From Altererythrobacter sp. Root672 (lineage in GTDB: Bacteria; Pseudomonadota; Alphaproteobacteria; Sphingomonadales; Sphingomonadaceae), in NCBI RefSeq assembly GCF_001427865.1, contig NZ_LMHH01000001.1:248001-312000 (forward strand): a DNA stretch of 64,000 nt, given 5' to 3'. Below, one piece after another: positions 44,648 to 53,435 of this stretch. Below the pieces are notes generated by a model. It was not told the DNA's origin. It saw only the letters and a program-made list of their open reading frames with translations, and made no database searches. Every line of letters begins with the position of its first letter. Position 1 is the stretch's first letter. The translations under genes were made by a program, and so were the position numbers.

Positions 44648-44938
44648 TCAGGCCGCGCGCTTCTGCACAGCCAACTGCAGTCCCATCGCACCAAGCACTG
44701 CGGTGAGCGTTTCCAGGGTCGGGTTCCCATTCCCTGACAGCGCATTGTAGAGCGCCTGCCGTCCGAGCCCGGTCTTACGTGCGATTTCGCTCATCCCCTG
44801 CGAGCGGGCGATGTCGCCGAGCGCGCTGGCGATTTCCTGCGGCGAACCATCTTCGAGCCACGCGTTGAGGTATTCGACGATCTCTTCTTCGCTGCGAAGG
44901 TACTCGGCAGGATCGAACGGCTTAGTCTTCAATCCCAT
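44648..44938 (-). CDS. Antitoxin of a type II module, HTH (HigA-like addiction module antidote)
   Basis: 96 residues. N-terminal FDPAEYLRSEEEIVEYLNAWLEDG, then a Cro/C1-type helix-turn-helix GMSEIARKTGLGRQALYNALSGNGNPTLETLTAVLGAMGLQL. This is the layout of the addiction-module antidote family that pairs with Gp49/RelE-like killers. Its start lies 17 nt inside the upstream toxin gene. Confidence 0.87.
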   Translation of the reverse strand: MGLKTKPFDPAEYLRSEEEIVEYLNAWLEDGSPQEIASALGDIARSQGMSEIARKTGLGRQALYNALSGNGNPTLETLTAVLGAMGLQLAVQKRAA

Positions 44939-45278
44939 CTATCGCGCTCCTGGAAAGTTGCTTTGCCCGCTCAATATCGCGCGGTTGACTGTCTTTATCT
45001 CCGCCTGCCAGAAGCAGGATCACGACATCGCCCTTGAGCATGAAGTAAACCCGATAGCCCGGACCGAAGACCATGCGCAGTTCGTGAACCCCGTCGCCCA
45101 ATGATCTCACATCGCCAAACTGTCCGTTCGAAAGCCGAACCAGCCGCTTTATGATCCGGGATTTTCCCACGGTATCCCGAAGTCCCTCTAGCCAGCCTCC
45201 AAACTCGTCGGTTTGCTCAAGCGAGAAGCGCTGTCCTATATATGAGACAAAAGGTGGGCGGTCAAGGCCGTCGGGCAT
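44922..45278 (-). CDS. Toxin of a type II module, RelE/HigB-like (Gp49-type killer)
   Basis: 118 residues. Core EFGGWLEGLRDTVGKSRIIKRLVRLSNGQFGDVRSLGDGVHELRMVFGPGYRVYFMLKGDVVILLLAGGDKDSQPRDIERAKQL is the RelE-fold killer paired with the HTH antidote, with the conserved GPGYRVYF and GGDKxxQ. Such toxins cleave mRNA on the ribosome. The first ~20 residues are longer than usual for the family. Toxin precedes antitoxin, as in higBA. Confidence 0.87.
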   Translation of the reverse strand: MPDGLDRPPFVSYIGQRFSLEQTDEFGGWLEGLRDTVGKSRIIKRLVRLSNGQFGDVRSLGDGVHELRMVFGPGYRVYFMLKGDVVILLLAGGDKDSQPRDIERAKQLSRSAIDGIED

Positions 45279-45349
45279 GGCTTTGTCTATGCCATATCAT
45301 TGAAACTAAAGGGAAGATACGCGCGAGGGTGCGCTAAGTGATAGCCGCG

Positions 45350-47536
45350 CTACCGCCCCCACTTCCGCTGCGTCTTGCCGTACCGCATCTTCCGCGTGCC
45401 CGGCTTGCCCTCGTTGCTGCGTCCGACCATCGGCGCTTTCTTCTGGTCGTCCGGCAACCCGAGTTCCTCGTTCTCGAGCCGCCTGATCTCGTCGCGCAGC
45501 CGGCCGGCTTCCTCGAACTCGAGGTCTGCCGCGGCGGCGCGCATGCGCTTCTCGAGGTCCTCGATGTAGGCGCGCAAGTTGTGGCCGACGAGGTTGTTGC
45601 GTTCTTCGTCGCCGGTATCGATCAGCACTCCGTCGCGGCTGGCGGTGTGGGCGACGATGTCGGCGATGCCGCGCTTGATCGTCGTCGGAGTGATGCCGTG
45701 TTCGACATTGAACTCGTGCTGCTTTTCGCGCCGGCGGTCCGTCTCCGCCATCGCCCGTTCCATGCTGCCGGTGATCCGGTCGGCGTAGAGGATGACGTTG
45801 CTGTCGACGTTGCGCGCGGCACGGCCGATGGTCTGGATCAGGCTGGTCTCGGAGCGCAGGAACCCTTCCTTGTCGGCATCGAGGATGCAGACGAGCCCGC
45901 ACTCGGGAATGTCGAGCCCCTCGCGCAGCAGGTTGATGCCCACGAGCACGTCGTAGACCCCGAGGCGCAAGTCGCGGATCAGCTCGATGCGCTCCAGCGT
46001 CTCGACGTCGGAGTGCATGTAGCGGACGCGCAGCCCAGCCTCGTGCATGAACTCGGTCAGGTCCTCTGCCATGCGCTTTGTCAGCGTGGTGACCAGTGTG
46101 CGGTAGCCCTTCTGCGCGGTCAGGCGGCACTCGTTGATGCAGTCCTGCACCTGGTCCTCGACCGGGCGAATCTCGACCGGCGGATCGATCAGACCGGTCG
46201 GACGGATGATCTGTTCGGCGAACACACCGCCGGTCTGCTCCATCTCCCATCCGCCCGGGGTGGCGGAGACCGCGAAAGTCTGCGGGCGCATAGCGTCCCA
46301 TTCGTTGAAGCGCAGCGGGCGGTTGTCGATGCAACTCGGCAGGCGGAAGCCGTACTCGGCGAGGGTAAGCTTGCGGCGGTGGTCGCCGCGCGCCATCGCG
46401 CCGATCTGCGGGATCGTCTGGTGGCTCTCGTCGACGAACAGCAGGGCGTTCTCCGGCAGGTACTCGAACAAGGTCGGCGGCGGTTCGCCCGGCAAGCGTC
46501 CGGTTAGAAAGCGACTGTAGTTCTCGATGCCGGCGCAACTGCCGGTGGCCGCAATCATCTCAAGGTCGAACATGGTCCGCTGCTCCAGCCTCTGGGCTTC
46601 GAGCAGCCGGCCTTCGGCCTGGAGTTCCTTCAAACGCTCGGCAAGCTCGAAGCGGATTGCTTCCATCGCCTGCTTCATCGTCGGGCCAGGGGTCACGTGG
46701 TGCGAGTTGGCGAACACCGCGATTGCGTCGAGGCTGGCGCCCTTTTGTCCCGTCAGCGGGTCGAATTCGCTGATCTCCTCGATGTCGTCGCCGAAGAACG
46801 AGATTCTCCAGGCCATGTCCTCGTAGTGACTGGGGTAGATCTCCAGGCTGTCGCCGCGCACGCGGAAGTTGCCGCGGGCAAAGGCAGTATCGTTGCGTTT
46901 GTATTGCAGAGCGACGAGTTTTCTTATGATCTCGCGCTGGTCGACCGACTGGCCCTTCTTGAGGTCGAAGGTCATCGCCGAGTAGGTCTCGAGGCTGCCG
47001 ATGCCGTAGAGGCAGGAGACCGAGGCAACGATGATGACGTCGTCCCGCTCCAGCAGCGCGCGGGTGGCCGAGTGGCGCATCCGGTCGATGGCCTCGTTCA
47101 CCGAGCTTTCCTTCTCGATGTAGGTGTCCGACCGGGCGACGTAGGCTTCGGGCTGGTAGTAGTCGTAGTAGCTGACGAAGTACTCGACCGCGTTCTCCGG
47201 GAAGAAGCTCTTGAACTCCCCATAGAGCTGGGCGGCGAGGATCTTGTTGGGGGCGAGGACGAGCGCGGGGCGCTGCAGCTCCTCGATGACCTTGGCCATG
47301 GTGAAAGTCTTGCCGCTGCCGGTGACGCCAAGCAGGACCTGGGTCGCCTCGCCATCCTGCGCGGAGTCCACCAACTCGCGGATCGCGGTCGGCTGGTCGC
47401 CTGCGGGCTCGTAGTCGGAGACCAGTTTGAACTTGCGCCCGCCGAGAGCTTTCTCGGGACGCTGCGGCTTGTGCGGGATGAAGGCGGCGGACGTATCCGG
47501 CTCCTCCAGCCCGCGACGGATTACGAGCTCGGCCAT
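45350..47536 (-). CDS. uvrB: Excinuclease ABC subunit B
   Basis: 728 residues from ATG at 47536 (MAELVIRRGLEEPDTSAAF); an ATG 30 nt earlier lacks a ribosome site. Walker A GVTGSGKTFTMAKVIEE, the damage-binding beta-hairpin VSYYDYYQPEAYVARSDTYIEK, SVSCLYGIGS, DESHQT (motif II), TLTKRMAEDLTEFM, VGINLLREGLDIPE, QTIGRAARN, and a C-terminal UVR coiled coil (LEKRMRAAAADLEFEEAGRLRDEIRRLE). It loads at lesions with UvrA and prepares incision by UvrC. Confidence 0.98.
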   Translation of the reverse strand: MAELVIRRGLEEPDTSAAFIPHKPQRPEKALGGRKFKLVSDYEPAGDQPTAIRELVDSAQDGEATQVLLGVTGSGKTFTMAKVIEELQRPALVLAPNKILAAQLYGEFKSFFPENAVEYFVSYYDYYQPEAYVARSDTYIEKESSVNEAIDRMRHSATRALLERDDVIIVASVSCLYGIGSLETYSAMTFDLKKGQSVDQREIIRKLVALQYKRNDTAFARGNFRVRGDSLEIYPSHYEDMAWRISFFGDDIEEISEFDPLTGQKGASLDAIAVFANSHHVTPGPTMKQAMEAIRFELAERLKELQAEGRLLEAQRLEQRTMFDLEMIAATGSCAGIENYSRFLTGRLPGEPPPTLFEYLPENALLFVDESHQTIPQIGAMARGDHRRKLTLAEYGFRLPSCIDNRPLRFNEWDAMRPQTFAVSATPGGWEMEQTGGVFAEQIIRPTGLIDPPVEIRPVEDQVQDCINECRLTAQKGYRTLVTTLTKRMAEDLTEFMHEAGLRVRYMHSDVETLERIELIRDLRLGVYDVLVGINLLREGLDIPECGLVCILDADKEGFLRSETSLIQTIGRAARNVDSNVILYADRITGSMERAMAETDRRREKQHEFNVEHGITPTTIKRGIADIVAHTASRDGVLIDTGDEERNNLVGHNLRAYIEDLEKRMRAAAADLEFEEAGRLRDEIRRLENEELGLPDDQKKAPMVGRSNEGKPGTRKMRYGKTQRKWGR

Positions 47537-47646
47537 GGTACGAATATGGAACACCGGAGGCTCCATCGCAATCGTTGGCAGCGCGGGCCGAGGCTGTTAG
47601 CGTGCCGCACGAGGGCCGGACGTTCCGGTGACATGGGGAGTTCTTG

Positions 47647-48186
47647 ATGCGTGCAATCCACACACTGCCGCTTGCCGCGGCCATCCTGCTGGCTGCGTGC
47701 GGCGGCAACGAGGATACCACGGGCGAGGGCCTGTCACCCGAACAGGTGGCTGATGAGGCCGGGGATTTGGTCACGCCACGTCCGGGCCAGTACAAGACGA
47801 CGGTCGAGCTGCTGGAATTCGACGCTCCGGGCATGCCGGATTCGGCCAAGCAACAGATGCAGCAGGTCTTCGCTGGCGGCTTGGCTGAAGGCAACACGTT
47901 CTGCATGACCGAGGAAGACGCGGCAAAGAACGGGCCCGAGCAGATGGTCAAGAACCTCGCCGAGAGCGATTGCGAGGTGAAGAAGTTCAACGTCTCGGGC
48001 AACGATGTCGTCGCCGAGATGCAGTGCGCTGGCCAAGGCGGCGGCACCAACAGCGTCAAGATGCAAGGCGAGATGACCGCCGAAAGCTCCACCATGACGA
48101 TGGACATGAATCAGGAGCTGCCCAACGTTGGAACGGTGAACATGAAGATGCGGGTGAACTCGAACCGCATCGGAGAGTGCGCTTAA
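47647..48186 (+). CDS. DUF3617-type putative lipoprotein
   Basis: 179 residues from ATG at 47647, with GGGGAG upstream. The lipobox is AAILLAACGG (Cys near 19). The mature domain runs VTPRPGQYKTTVELLEFDAPGMPDSAKQQMQQVFAGG, FCMTEEDAAKNGPEQMVKNLAESDCEVKKFNVSGNDVVAEMQC and RIGECA, the DUF3617 pattern with conserved cysteines, common in sphingomonads and of unknown role. Confidence 0.8.
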   Translation: MRAIHTLPLAAAILLAACGGNEDTTGEGLSPEQVADEAGDLVTPRPGQYKTTVELLEFDAPGMPDSAKQQMQQVFAGGLAEGNTFCMTEEDAAKNGPEQMVKNLAESDCEVKKFNVSGNDVVAEMQCAGQGGGTNSVKMQGEMTAESSTMTMDMNQELPNVGTVNMKMRVNSNRIGECA

Positions 48187-48212
48187 TTCTAACAACAGCC
48201 GACGGCTGATTG

Positions 48213-48250
48213 ACTCCCGCGCCCCGCCTTTGCGGGGACGCGGGAGTTTC
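48213..48250 (+). terminator. Intrinsic terminator after the DUF3617 gene
   Basis: ACTCCCGCG-CCCCGC, a CTTT loop, then GCGGGG-A-CGCGGGAGT form a stem of about 15 bp with one bulge, followed by TTTC. It begins 27 nt after the stop at 48186. Confidence 0.75.
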
Positions 48251-48340
48251 TACATTACGGGTTCGAGACGGTCGCTGCGGGAACCTTGCCTGACTGTGAC
48301 GTTCATGCTGCAATCAGTCAGTTTGATTACAGCGGCACCC

Positions 48341-49123
48341 ATGGCAACCAACGCAGCAAATCTTCGCCGACCGATTCCTGAAGCAGCGGTCATTCGCGAG
48401 GCCGTGGCGCGCCGCGTCGCGCTCGCGCGGGAACAGGCTCCGGCGGATGCCCATGGGCCGGCCTTGCAGTTCCTCCTCGGTGAAATGCTCACTCCGCTGG
48501 AGCCGATCCGCCGTCAATTCCGCGAACCATTCGAATTGCCGCGCAGCGCGCACCCGCGCGTGGTGATGCTGCTTCCGGGTTTCGGCACTCACCCATTCCG
48601 CATGCGCTACATGGCGGAACAACTCGAACGTGCCGGGCATAAGGTCAAACGCTGGGGCCTGGGCTTCAACTTTGGTCCCACGGAAGCGAACTTCGCGCTG
48701 CTCGAAAAGCGGCTGAAGCAGATTCACCAGCGCTATGGGCAAGAAGTCGTGCTCGTCGGCTGGAGCCTGGGCGGTGTGTTCGCGCGCGAGATCGCCAAGC
48801 GCAATCCGGAACTGGTCGCCAAGGTCATCACCATGGGCTCGCCGTTCTCAGGCACGCCCTACGCGAACAATGCCTGGCGCATCTATCACCTCGTCACCGG
48901 CCATTCGGTCGAACAGCCGCCAGTCGTAGAGGACAGGGCGGCAAAGCCGCCGGTAGAGACCGTGGCTATCTGGAGCCCGCGTGACGGGATCGTCTCGCCG
49001 CGCAGTTCCTGCGGTCGTGCGGGCGAGCGCGACCGGGCGATAGCCCTGCGCTGTACGCACCTGGGTTTCGCCAACTCGGCCGAGGCGATCGAGGCGGTCG
49101 CGCAGGAGCTCGAACGGCTCTGA
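48341..49123 (+). CDS. Alpha/beta-fold hydrolase, lipase-like
   Basis: 260 residues from ATG at 48341; the frame is open further up without better starts. HPRVVMLLPGFGTHPFRMRYMAEQLERAGHKV is the first strand and oxyanion region, VVLVGWSLGGVFAREIAKRNPELV the nucleophile elbow (Ser), with Asp in WSPRDGIVSP and His in RCTHLGFANS. No signal peptide. The fold is close to triacylglycerol-lipase and PGAP1-like hydrolases; the substrate is unknown. Confidence 0.82.
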   Translation: MATNAANLRRPIPEAAVIREAVARRVALAREQAPADAHGPALQFLLGEMLTPLEPIRRQFREPFELPRSAHPRVVMLLPGFGTHPFRMRYMAEQLERAGHKVKRWGLGFNFGPTEANFALLEKRLKQIHQRYGQEVVLVGWSLGGVFAREIAKRNPELVAKVITMGSPFSGTPYANNAWRIYHLVTGHSVEQPPVVEDRAAKPPVETVAIWSPRDGIVSPRSSCGRAGERDRAIALRCTHLGFANSAEAIEAVAQELERL

Positions 49124-49194
49124 TTTCATAGCCGAAAACTACTCTTGGCGAGGACGCCGAAGCGTGTCATGTTGCACTGCAAAACAAGGCAAGC

Positions 49195-50625
49195 ATGAAC
49201 GCGACGAGTTCAGATCAGTTCGACGAAATGCAGGCGCCCGACGGGGCGGTGCGCCACGCCTACCGTGATTACCAGCAATGGTTGTCAGAGCAGGACCCGG
49301 CATGGATGCGCCGCAAGGGCTTCGAGGCCGAGAGCTTCTTTCGCCGCACCGGCATTACCTTCAACGTCTATGGCGAGGATGACGCCGAAGAGCGGTTGAT
49401 CCCGTTCGACATCGTGCCCCGCATCATCACCGGCACCGAGTGGCGCCGGTTGTCACGCGGGATCGAGCAGAGAGTGCGGGCGCTGAACGCGTTCATGCAC
49501 GACCTCTATCACCGGCAGGAAATCATCCGCTCGGGCCGCCTGCCAGAGCGCTTGTTCCGCCACAACAGTGCCTGGCTGCCGCAGATGGTCGGCTTCACCC
49601 CGCCGGGCGGCGTCTACACGCATATCGTTGGTATCGACCTGGTCCGCACCGGACCGGATGACTTCCTGGTGCTAGAGGACAATGCCCGCACGCCCTCGGG
49701 CGTCAGCTACATGCTCGAAAACCGGGAAACCATGATGGCCATGTTCCCCGAGCTGTTTGCACGGGTAAAGGTGCAGCCGGTCTCGAACTATCCGAGGCGG
49801 CTGGGCAAGAGCCTCGCCTCCTGCGCCCCGGCGGGTTCGTCCGACAATCCCACCATCGCCGTCCTCACTCCCGGCATCTACAACTCGGCCTACTTCGAGC
49901 ATGCCTTCCTCGCCGACCAGATGGGGGCCGAGCTCGTCGAAGGGTCCGACCTCAGGGTGTTCGATGGCCGGGTGCAGATGCGCACGACCCAGGGTTACCA
50001 GCCGATCGACGTGCTTTACCGCAGGGTCGACGACGACTTCCTCGACCCGCTGACTTTCAACCCGACGAGCGTGCTGGGCGTTCCCGGGATCATGGACGTC
50101 TATCGCGCCGGCCGGGTGACGATCGCCAACGCGCCCGGAACAGGGATCGGCGACGACAAGGCGATCTATTCGTTCATGCCCGAGATCGTCGAATTCTACA
50201 CCGGCGAGAAGCCGGTGCTGCCTAACGTCCAGACTTGGCGTTGCGCCGATGCCGACAGTCTCAAGTATGTCCTCGACCACCTGGCCGAACTGGTGGTCAA
50301 GGAAGTCCACGGTTCGGGTGGCTATGGCATGCTGATCGGCCCGGCGGCGAGCAAGCGCGAGTTGGTTGAATTCCGCCACAAGCTGGAGGCCAATCCGGCC
50401 AACTACATCGCCCAGCCTACGCTGGCGCTCTCGACTTGCCCGATCCTGACCCAGCGCGGTCTCGCCCCGCGCCATGTCGACTTGCGGCCGTTCGTGCTCG
50501 TCTCGCCCGATGGCATAGAGATAACACCTGGCGGCTTGACGCGAGTGGCGCTGAAGAAGGGCTCGCTAGTGGTCAATTCGAGCCAGGGCGGCGGGACCAA
50601 AGACAGCTGGGTATTGGACGACTGA
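49195..50625 (+). CDS. Circularly permuted ATP-grasp amidoligase-like protein (COG2308 type)
   Basis: 476 residues. Family blocks: DPAWMRRKGFEAESFFRRTGITFNVYGE, ERLIPFDIVPRIITGTEWRRLSRGIEQRVRALNAFMHDLYH, FLVLEDNARTPSGVSYMLENRETMM, VKEVHGSGGYGMLIGPAASK and FVLVSPDGIEITPGGLTRVAL. It belongs to the permuted ATP-grasp group predicted to form peptide or amide bonds. It is first in a four-gene cluster with alpha-E, transglutaminase and Anbu-type peptidase genes. Activity has not been settled for this family, as far as I know. Confidence 0.9.
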   Translation: MNATSSDQFDEMQAPDGAVRHAYRDYQQWLSEQDPAWMRRKGFEAESFFRRTGITFNVYGEDDAEERLIPFDIVPRIITGTEWRRLSRGIEQRVRALNAFMHDLYHRQEIIRSGRLPERLFRHNSAWLPQMVGFTPPGGVYTHIVGIDLVRTGPDDFLVLEDNARTPSGVSYMLENRETMMAMFPELFARVKVQPVSNYPRRLGKSLASCAPAGSSDNPTIAVLTPGIYNSAYFEHAFLADQMGAELVEGSDLRVFDGRVQMRTTQGYQPIDVLYRRVDDDFLDPLTFNPTSVLGVPGIMDVYRAGRVTIANAPGTGIGDDKAIYSFMPEIVEFYTGEKPVLPNVQTWRCADADSLKYVLDHLAELVVKEVHGSGGYGMLIGPAASKRELVEFRHKLEANPANYIAQPTLALSTCPILTQRGLAPRHVDLRPFVLVSPDGIEITPGGLTRVALKKGSLVVNSSQGGGTKDSWVLDD

Positions 50626-50656
50626 TGGCCCGGCGACCCACTCACGAGGACTCACC

Positions 50657-51601
50657 GTGCTAGGGCGCGTCGCCAATGGCATCTTCTGGATGTACCGCTA
50701 TCTGGAGCGGGCGGAGAACACCGCTCGCCTGCTCGCAGCGGGTCATCGGATGGCGCTCACTCGCGGGCCCGATGCAGAGACCGAGGAGTGGCGTTCGGTC
50801 CTTCACACGCTCGGACTGCTGCAGAGCTACGAAGCGGCCTACAGCGACTTTTCGGGCGCCCACGTCAGCGATTTCGTGCTGCGGTCAAAGGCCAATCCCG
50901 AAAACGTCCTGTCGATGTTCGAACGCGCGCGGGTCAACGCCCGGACTTGCCGCTCAGCCATCACGCTGGAGGTGTGGGAAGCGGTCAACGAAGGCTGGAT
51001 GACGCTGCGCGACATGCTCGCGCGCCCGGTGCGCGAAGCCGGGCTCGGGCACGCCTTGGCGGCAGTCCGCCGGGAGTCCACGTTGGCGAGAGGCGCTACG
51101 CACGGCTCGATGATGCGTAACGAGACGTACTACTTCGCCCGCGCCGGTACCTTCCTCGAACGCGCCGACAACACCGCCCGTATCCTCGACGTGAAGTACT
51201 ATCTGCTGCTGCCGTCGCTCTCCTACGTCGGCACGGTCCTCGATACGGCGCAGTGGGACAACGTCCTTCGCTCCCTGTCCGGGGAGCGCGCTTATCGCTG
51301 GCTCAACGCAGGACGCATGGACGCCCGTTCGATCGCCCAATTCGTGGTCCTGGACGATCGCTTCCCGCGCAGCTTGGCGTTTTCCTATGCCACGATGCGC
51401 GAGAACCTCGGCGCGCTGGCCCGGCTGCATGGCCACGAAGGGCCGGCCGACGCGCTGATGCGGCAGGTCGACCAGCAACTGACGGGCAAGACCATCGAGG
51501 AGATATTCGACCAGGGGCTGCATGAGTTCCTGCTGCAGTTCATCCTCCGCAACCGCTCGGTCGCCACCGCGATCGCCGAGCAATATCGCTTCACCGCCTG
51601 A
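50657..51601 (+). CDS. Alpha-E domain protein (COG2307 type)
   Basis: 314 residues from GTG at 50657, with GAGGA upstream. All-helical: RVANGIFWMYRYLERAENTARLLAAGHRMAL at the start, ARVNARTCRSAITLEVWEAVNEGW, YYFARAGTFLERADNTARILDVKYYLLLP and LVVLDDRFPRSLAFSYATMREN-like stretches. It is the constant partner of the permuted ATP-grasp protein, sometimes fused to it. It lies 31 nt after that gene. The molecular role is not known. Confidence 0.9.
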   Translation: MLGRVANGIFWMYRYLERAENTARLLAAGHRMALTRGPDAETEEWRSVLHTLGLLQSYEAAYSDFSGAHVSDFVLRSKANPENVLSMFERARVNARTCRSAITLEVWEAVNEGWMTLRDMLARPVREAGLGHALAAVRRESTLARGATHGSMMRNETYYFARAGTFLERADNTARILDVKYYLLLPSLSYVGTVLDTAQWDNVLRSLSGERAYRWLNAGRMDARSIAQFVVLDDRFPRSLAFSYATMRENLGALARLHGHEGPADALMRQVDQQLTGKTIEEIFDQGLHEFLLQFILRNRSVATAIAEQYRFTA

Positions 51602-51618
51602 GGTCGGGACTGACAGCC

Positions 51619-52434
51619 ATGCGCCTCGCCATCCGCCACACCACCCGGTACCGCTTCGCAGAGCCGGCCTCCTACGGTCTTCAGCGGCTGCGGTTGATCC
51701 CCAAGGGGACGCAGGGCCAGACGGTTCTCGACTGGACCATGGAATACGAAGGCGCGCGCGAAGAGCTCAGCTACGACGATCAGAACTTCAATCATGTGAC
51801 CCTGGTCTCTGTGATCGAGGGGGCCAAGGAAGTCGTCATCTCGTGCCGTGGTACGGTAGTTACCGAAGACCGGGCCGGGGTCCTGGGCCAGCACGCCGGC
51901 CACCTGCCCTTGTGGGCCTTCCTCGGCCATACCGATCTCACTCGACCTGGACCCCGGATCAAGCATCTCCTCGCCTCCGTCGGGCGCAGCGAGGAGGGGA
52001 TCGTGGCCACGTTGCACAACCTCTCCGCCGCGATCCGCGAGCGCGTGGTGTACGATACCGGCCACACCATGGTGGATACCACGGCCGAAGACGCGGTGGC
52101 GGCCGGCCATGGCGTATGCCAGGATCACGCGCAGATATTCATCGCGGCGGCTCGCTGCCTCGAGGTGCCGGCGCGCTATGTCAGCGGCTATTTGATGATG
52201 GACGACCGCGTAGAGCAGGAGGCGACCCACGCCTGGGCGGAGGCCTGGCTCGATGGTCTCGGCTGGGTTGGCTTTGACGTTTCGAACGGGATCAGTCCCG
52301 ATCCGCGTTATGTCCGGCTTGCCACCGGACGCGACTATTCGGACGCCGCGCCGATTGCCGGGATCAGTTACGGCGGCGTGACCGAAGATCTGTTTGTCGC
52401 ACTCAGTGTGGAACAACAGACCGTACAGCAGTAA
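51619..52434 (+). CDS. Transglutaminase-like cysteine protease family protein
   Basis: 271 residues. The N-terminal domain MRLAIRHTTRYRFAEPASYGLQRLRLIPKGTQGQ is the bacterial transglutaminase-like N-terminal unit. The catalytic part has the Cys in GHGVCQDHAQIFIAAARCLEVPARYVSGYL, the His in THAWAEAWLDGLGWVGFD and an Asp after it. Members usually act as proteases or amide-handling enzymes. It starts 17 nt after the alpha-E gene. Confidence 0.92.
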   Translation: MRLAIRHTTRYRFAEPASYGLQRLRLIPKGTQGQTVLDWTMEYEGAREELSYDDQNFNHVTLVSVIEGAKEVVISCRGTVVTEDRAGVLGQHAGHLPLWAFLGHTDLTRPGPRIKHLLASVGRSEEGIVATLHNLSAAIRERVVYDTGHTMVDTTAEDAVAAGHGVCQDHAQIFIAAARCLEVPARYVSGYLMMDDRVEQEATHAWAEAWLDGLGWVGFDVSNGISPDPRYVRLATGRDYSDAAPIAGISYGGVTEDLFVALSVEQQTVQQ

Positions 52435-52502
52435 GGGGGCTTGCGGCCCCAGCCGGCTGCGCGACACCGCCTGCATCACAGGGCAACGAACAGGGGCAGG
52501 AC

Positions 52503-53270
52503 ATGACGTATTGCGTAGGCATGAAGCTCGACGACGGTCTCGTCCTGATGAGTGATACCCGGACCAATTCGGGGGTCGATAACATCTCGGTCTTTCGCAA
52601 GATGTTCCACTGGTCGAAACCGGGCGAGCGGCTGATCGCAATCATGACGGCGGGCAATCTGGCCACGACGCAGGCGGTGATCAGCAAGCTCGAGGAGCGG
52701 TCGAAGGCACCCGACGATCGGCAGAACTCGCTGCTTGAACTGCCGACCATGTTCCAGGTCGCGGCTGAAATCGGCAAACTGCTGCGCGAGACGGTGCGAG
52801 AGATCCAGGACGATAATGGCATGCAGGGGATGGGGCGCTTCACGGCATCGATCATCGTCGCCGGCCAGATCAAGGGCATGGAGCCGCGTCTGTTCATGAT
52901 CTACCCGGAAGGCAACTTCATCGAAGCGAGCTTCGATACGCCGTTCTTCCAGATCGGGGAGACCAAGTACGGCCGGCCGATCCTGGTCCGCGGCTATGAC
53001 AAGGACATGAGCTTCGAAGACGCGGTGAAGCTGCTGTTCCTCAGCTTCGATTCCACGCTCAAGGCCAATCTTTCGGTCGGTCTTCCGTTCGACTTGCTGG
53101 TGGTGAAGCGTGACGAGTTCGAGCCGTTGCACGAGCGGCGGATCGAGTACGGTGATCCGTATTTTGACTCGATATCGTCGGGTTGGAGTGAAGCGCTACG
53201 GAGCGCTTTCCACGTGCTTCCGGACTACACGTTCTACCAGAACGCGCCGAAAAGTGCGCAAACTAAGTAG
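52503..53270 (+). CDS. Anbu / bacterial proteasome-homologue peptidase (Ntn hydrolase)
   Basis: 255 residues. MTYCVGMKLDDGLVLMSDTRTNSGVDNISVFRKM is the N-terminus of the proteasome-beta-like Anbu family: after removal of Met, Thr2 would be the nucleophile, with Asp and Lys partners in SDTR and RKM. LIAIMTAGNLATTQAVISKL and TASIIVAGQIKGMEPRLFMIYPEGNF complete the fold. It should self-assemble into a helical or ring peptidase. It closes the four-gene cluster, 68 nt after the transglutaminase. Targets are unknown. Confidence 0.9.
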   Translation: MTYCVGMKLDDGLVLMSDTRTNSGVDNISVFRKMFHWSKPGERLIAIMTAGNLATTQAVISKLEERSKAPDDRQNSLLELPTMFQVAAEIGKLLRETVREIQDDNGMQGMGRFTASIIVAGQIKGMEPRLFMIYPEGNFIEASFDTPFFQIGETKYGRPILVRGYDKDMSFEDAVKLLFLSFDSTLKANLSVGLPFDLLVVKRDEFEPLHERRIEYGDPYFDSISSGWSEALRSAFHVLPDYTFYQNAPKSAQTK

Positions 53271-53327
53271 TTTTACGTATGTTGTTGATAATATTGGGGA
53301 TAACTCGGGGAACTGCATCCAGAATGG

Positions 53328-53371
53328 AGGTATATTTACCTAGGGGATAAGCCGTATATCCTTTGGTAACC
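53328..53371. promoter_or_regulatory. AT-rich intergenic stretch with three small palindromes
   Basis: AGGTA-N4-TACCT (53328-53341), GGATA-N7-TATCC (53345-53361) and GGTAACC (53365-53371) follow one another in the 165-nt gap between the Anbu-type gene and the LuxR-type regulator (start 53436). They may be regulator sites; each is short and could be chance. Confidence 0.3.
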
Positions 53372-53435
53372 ATAGGGATTCACACCGAAACCGATGGGCC
53401 TCATGATGCGCGGAGTCGTTGTCGGCGGCATCGTA

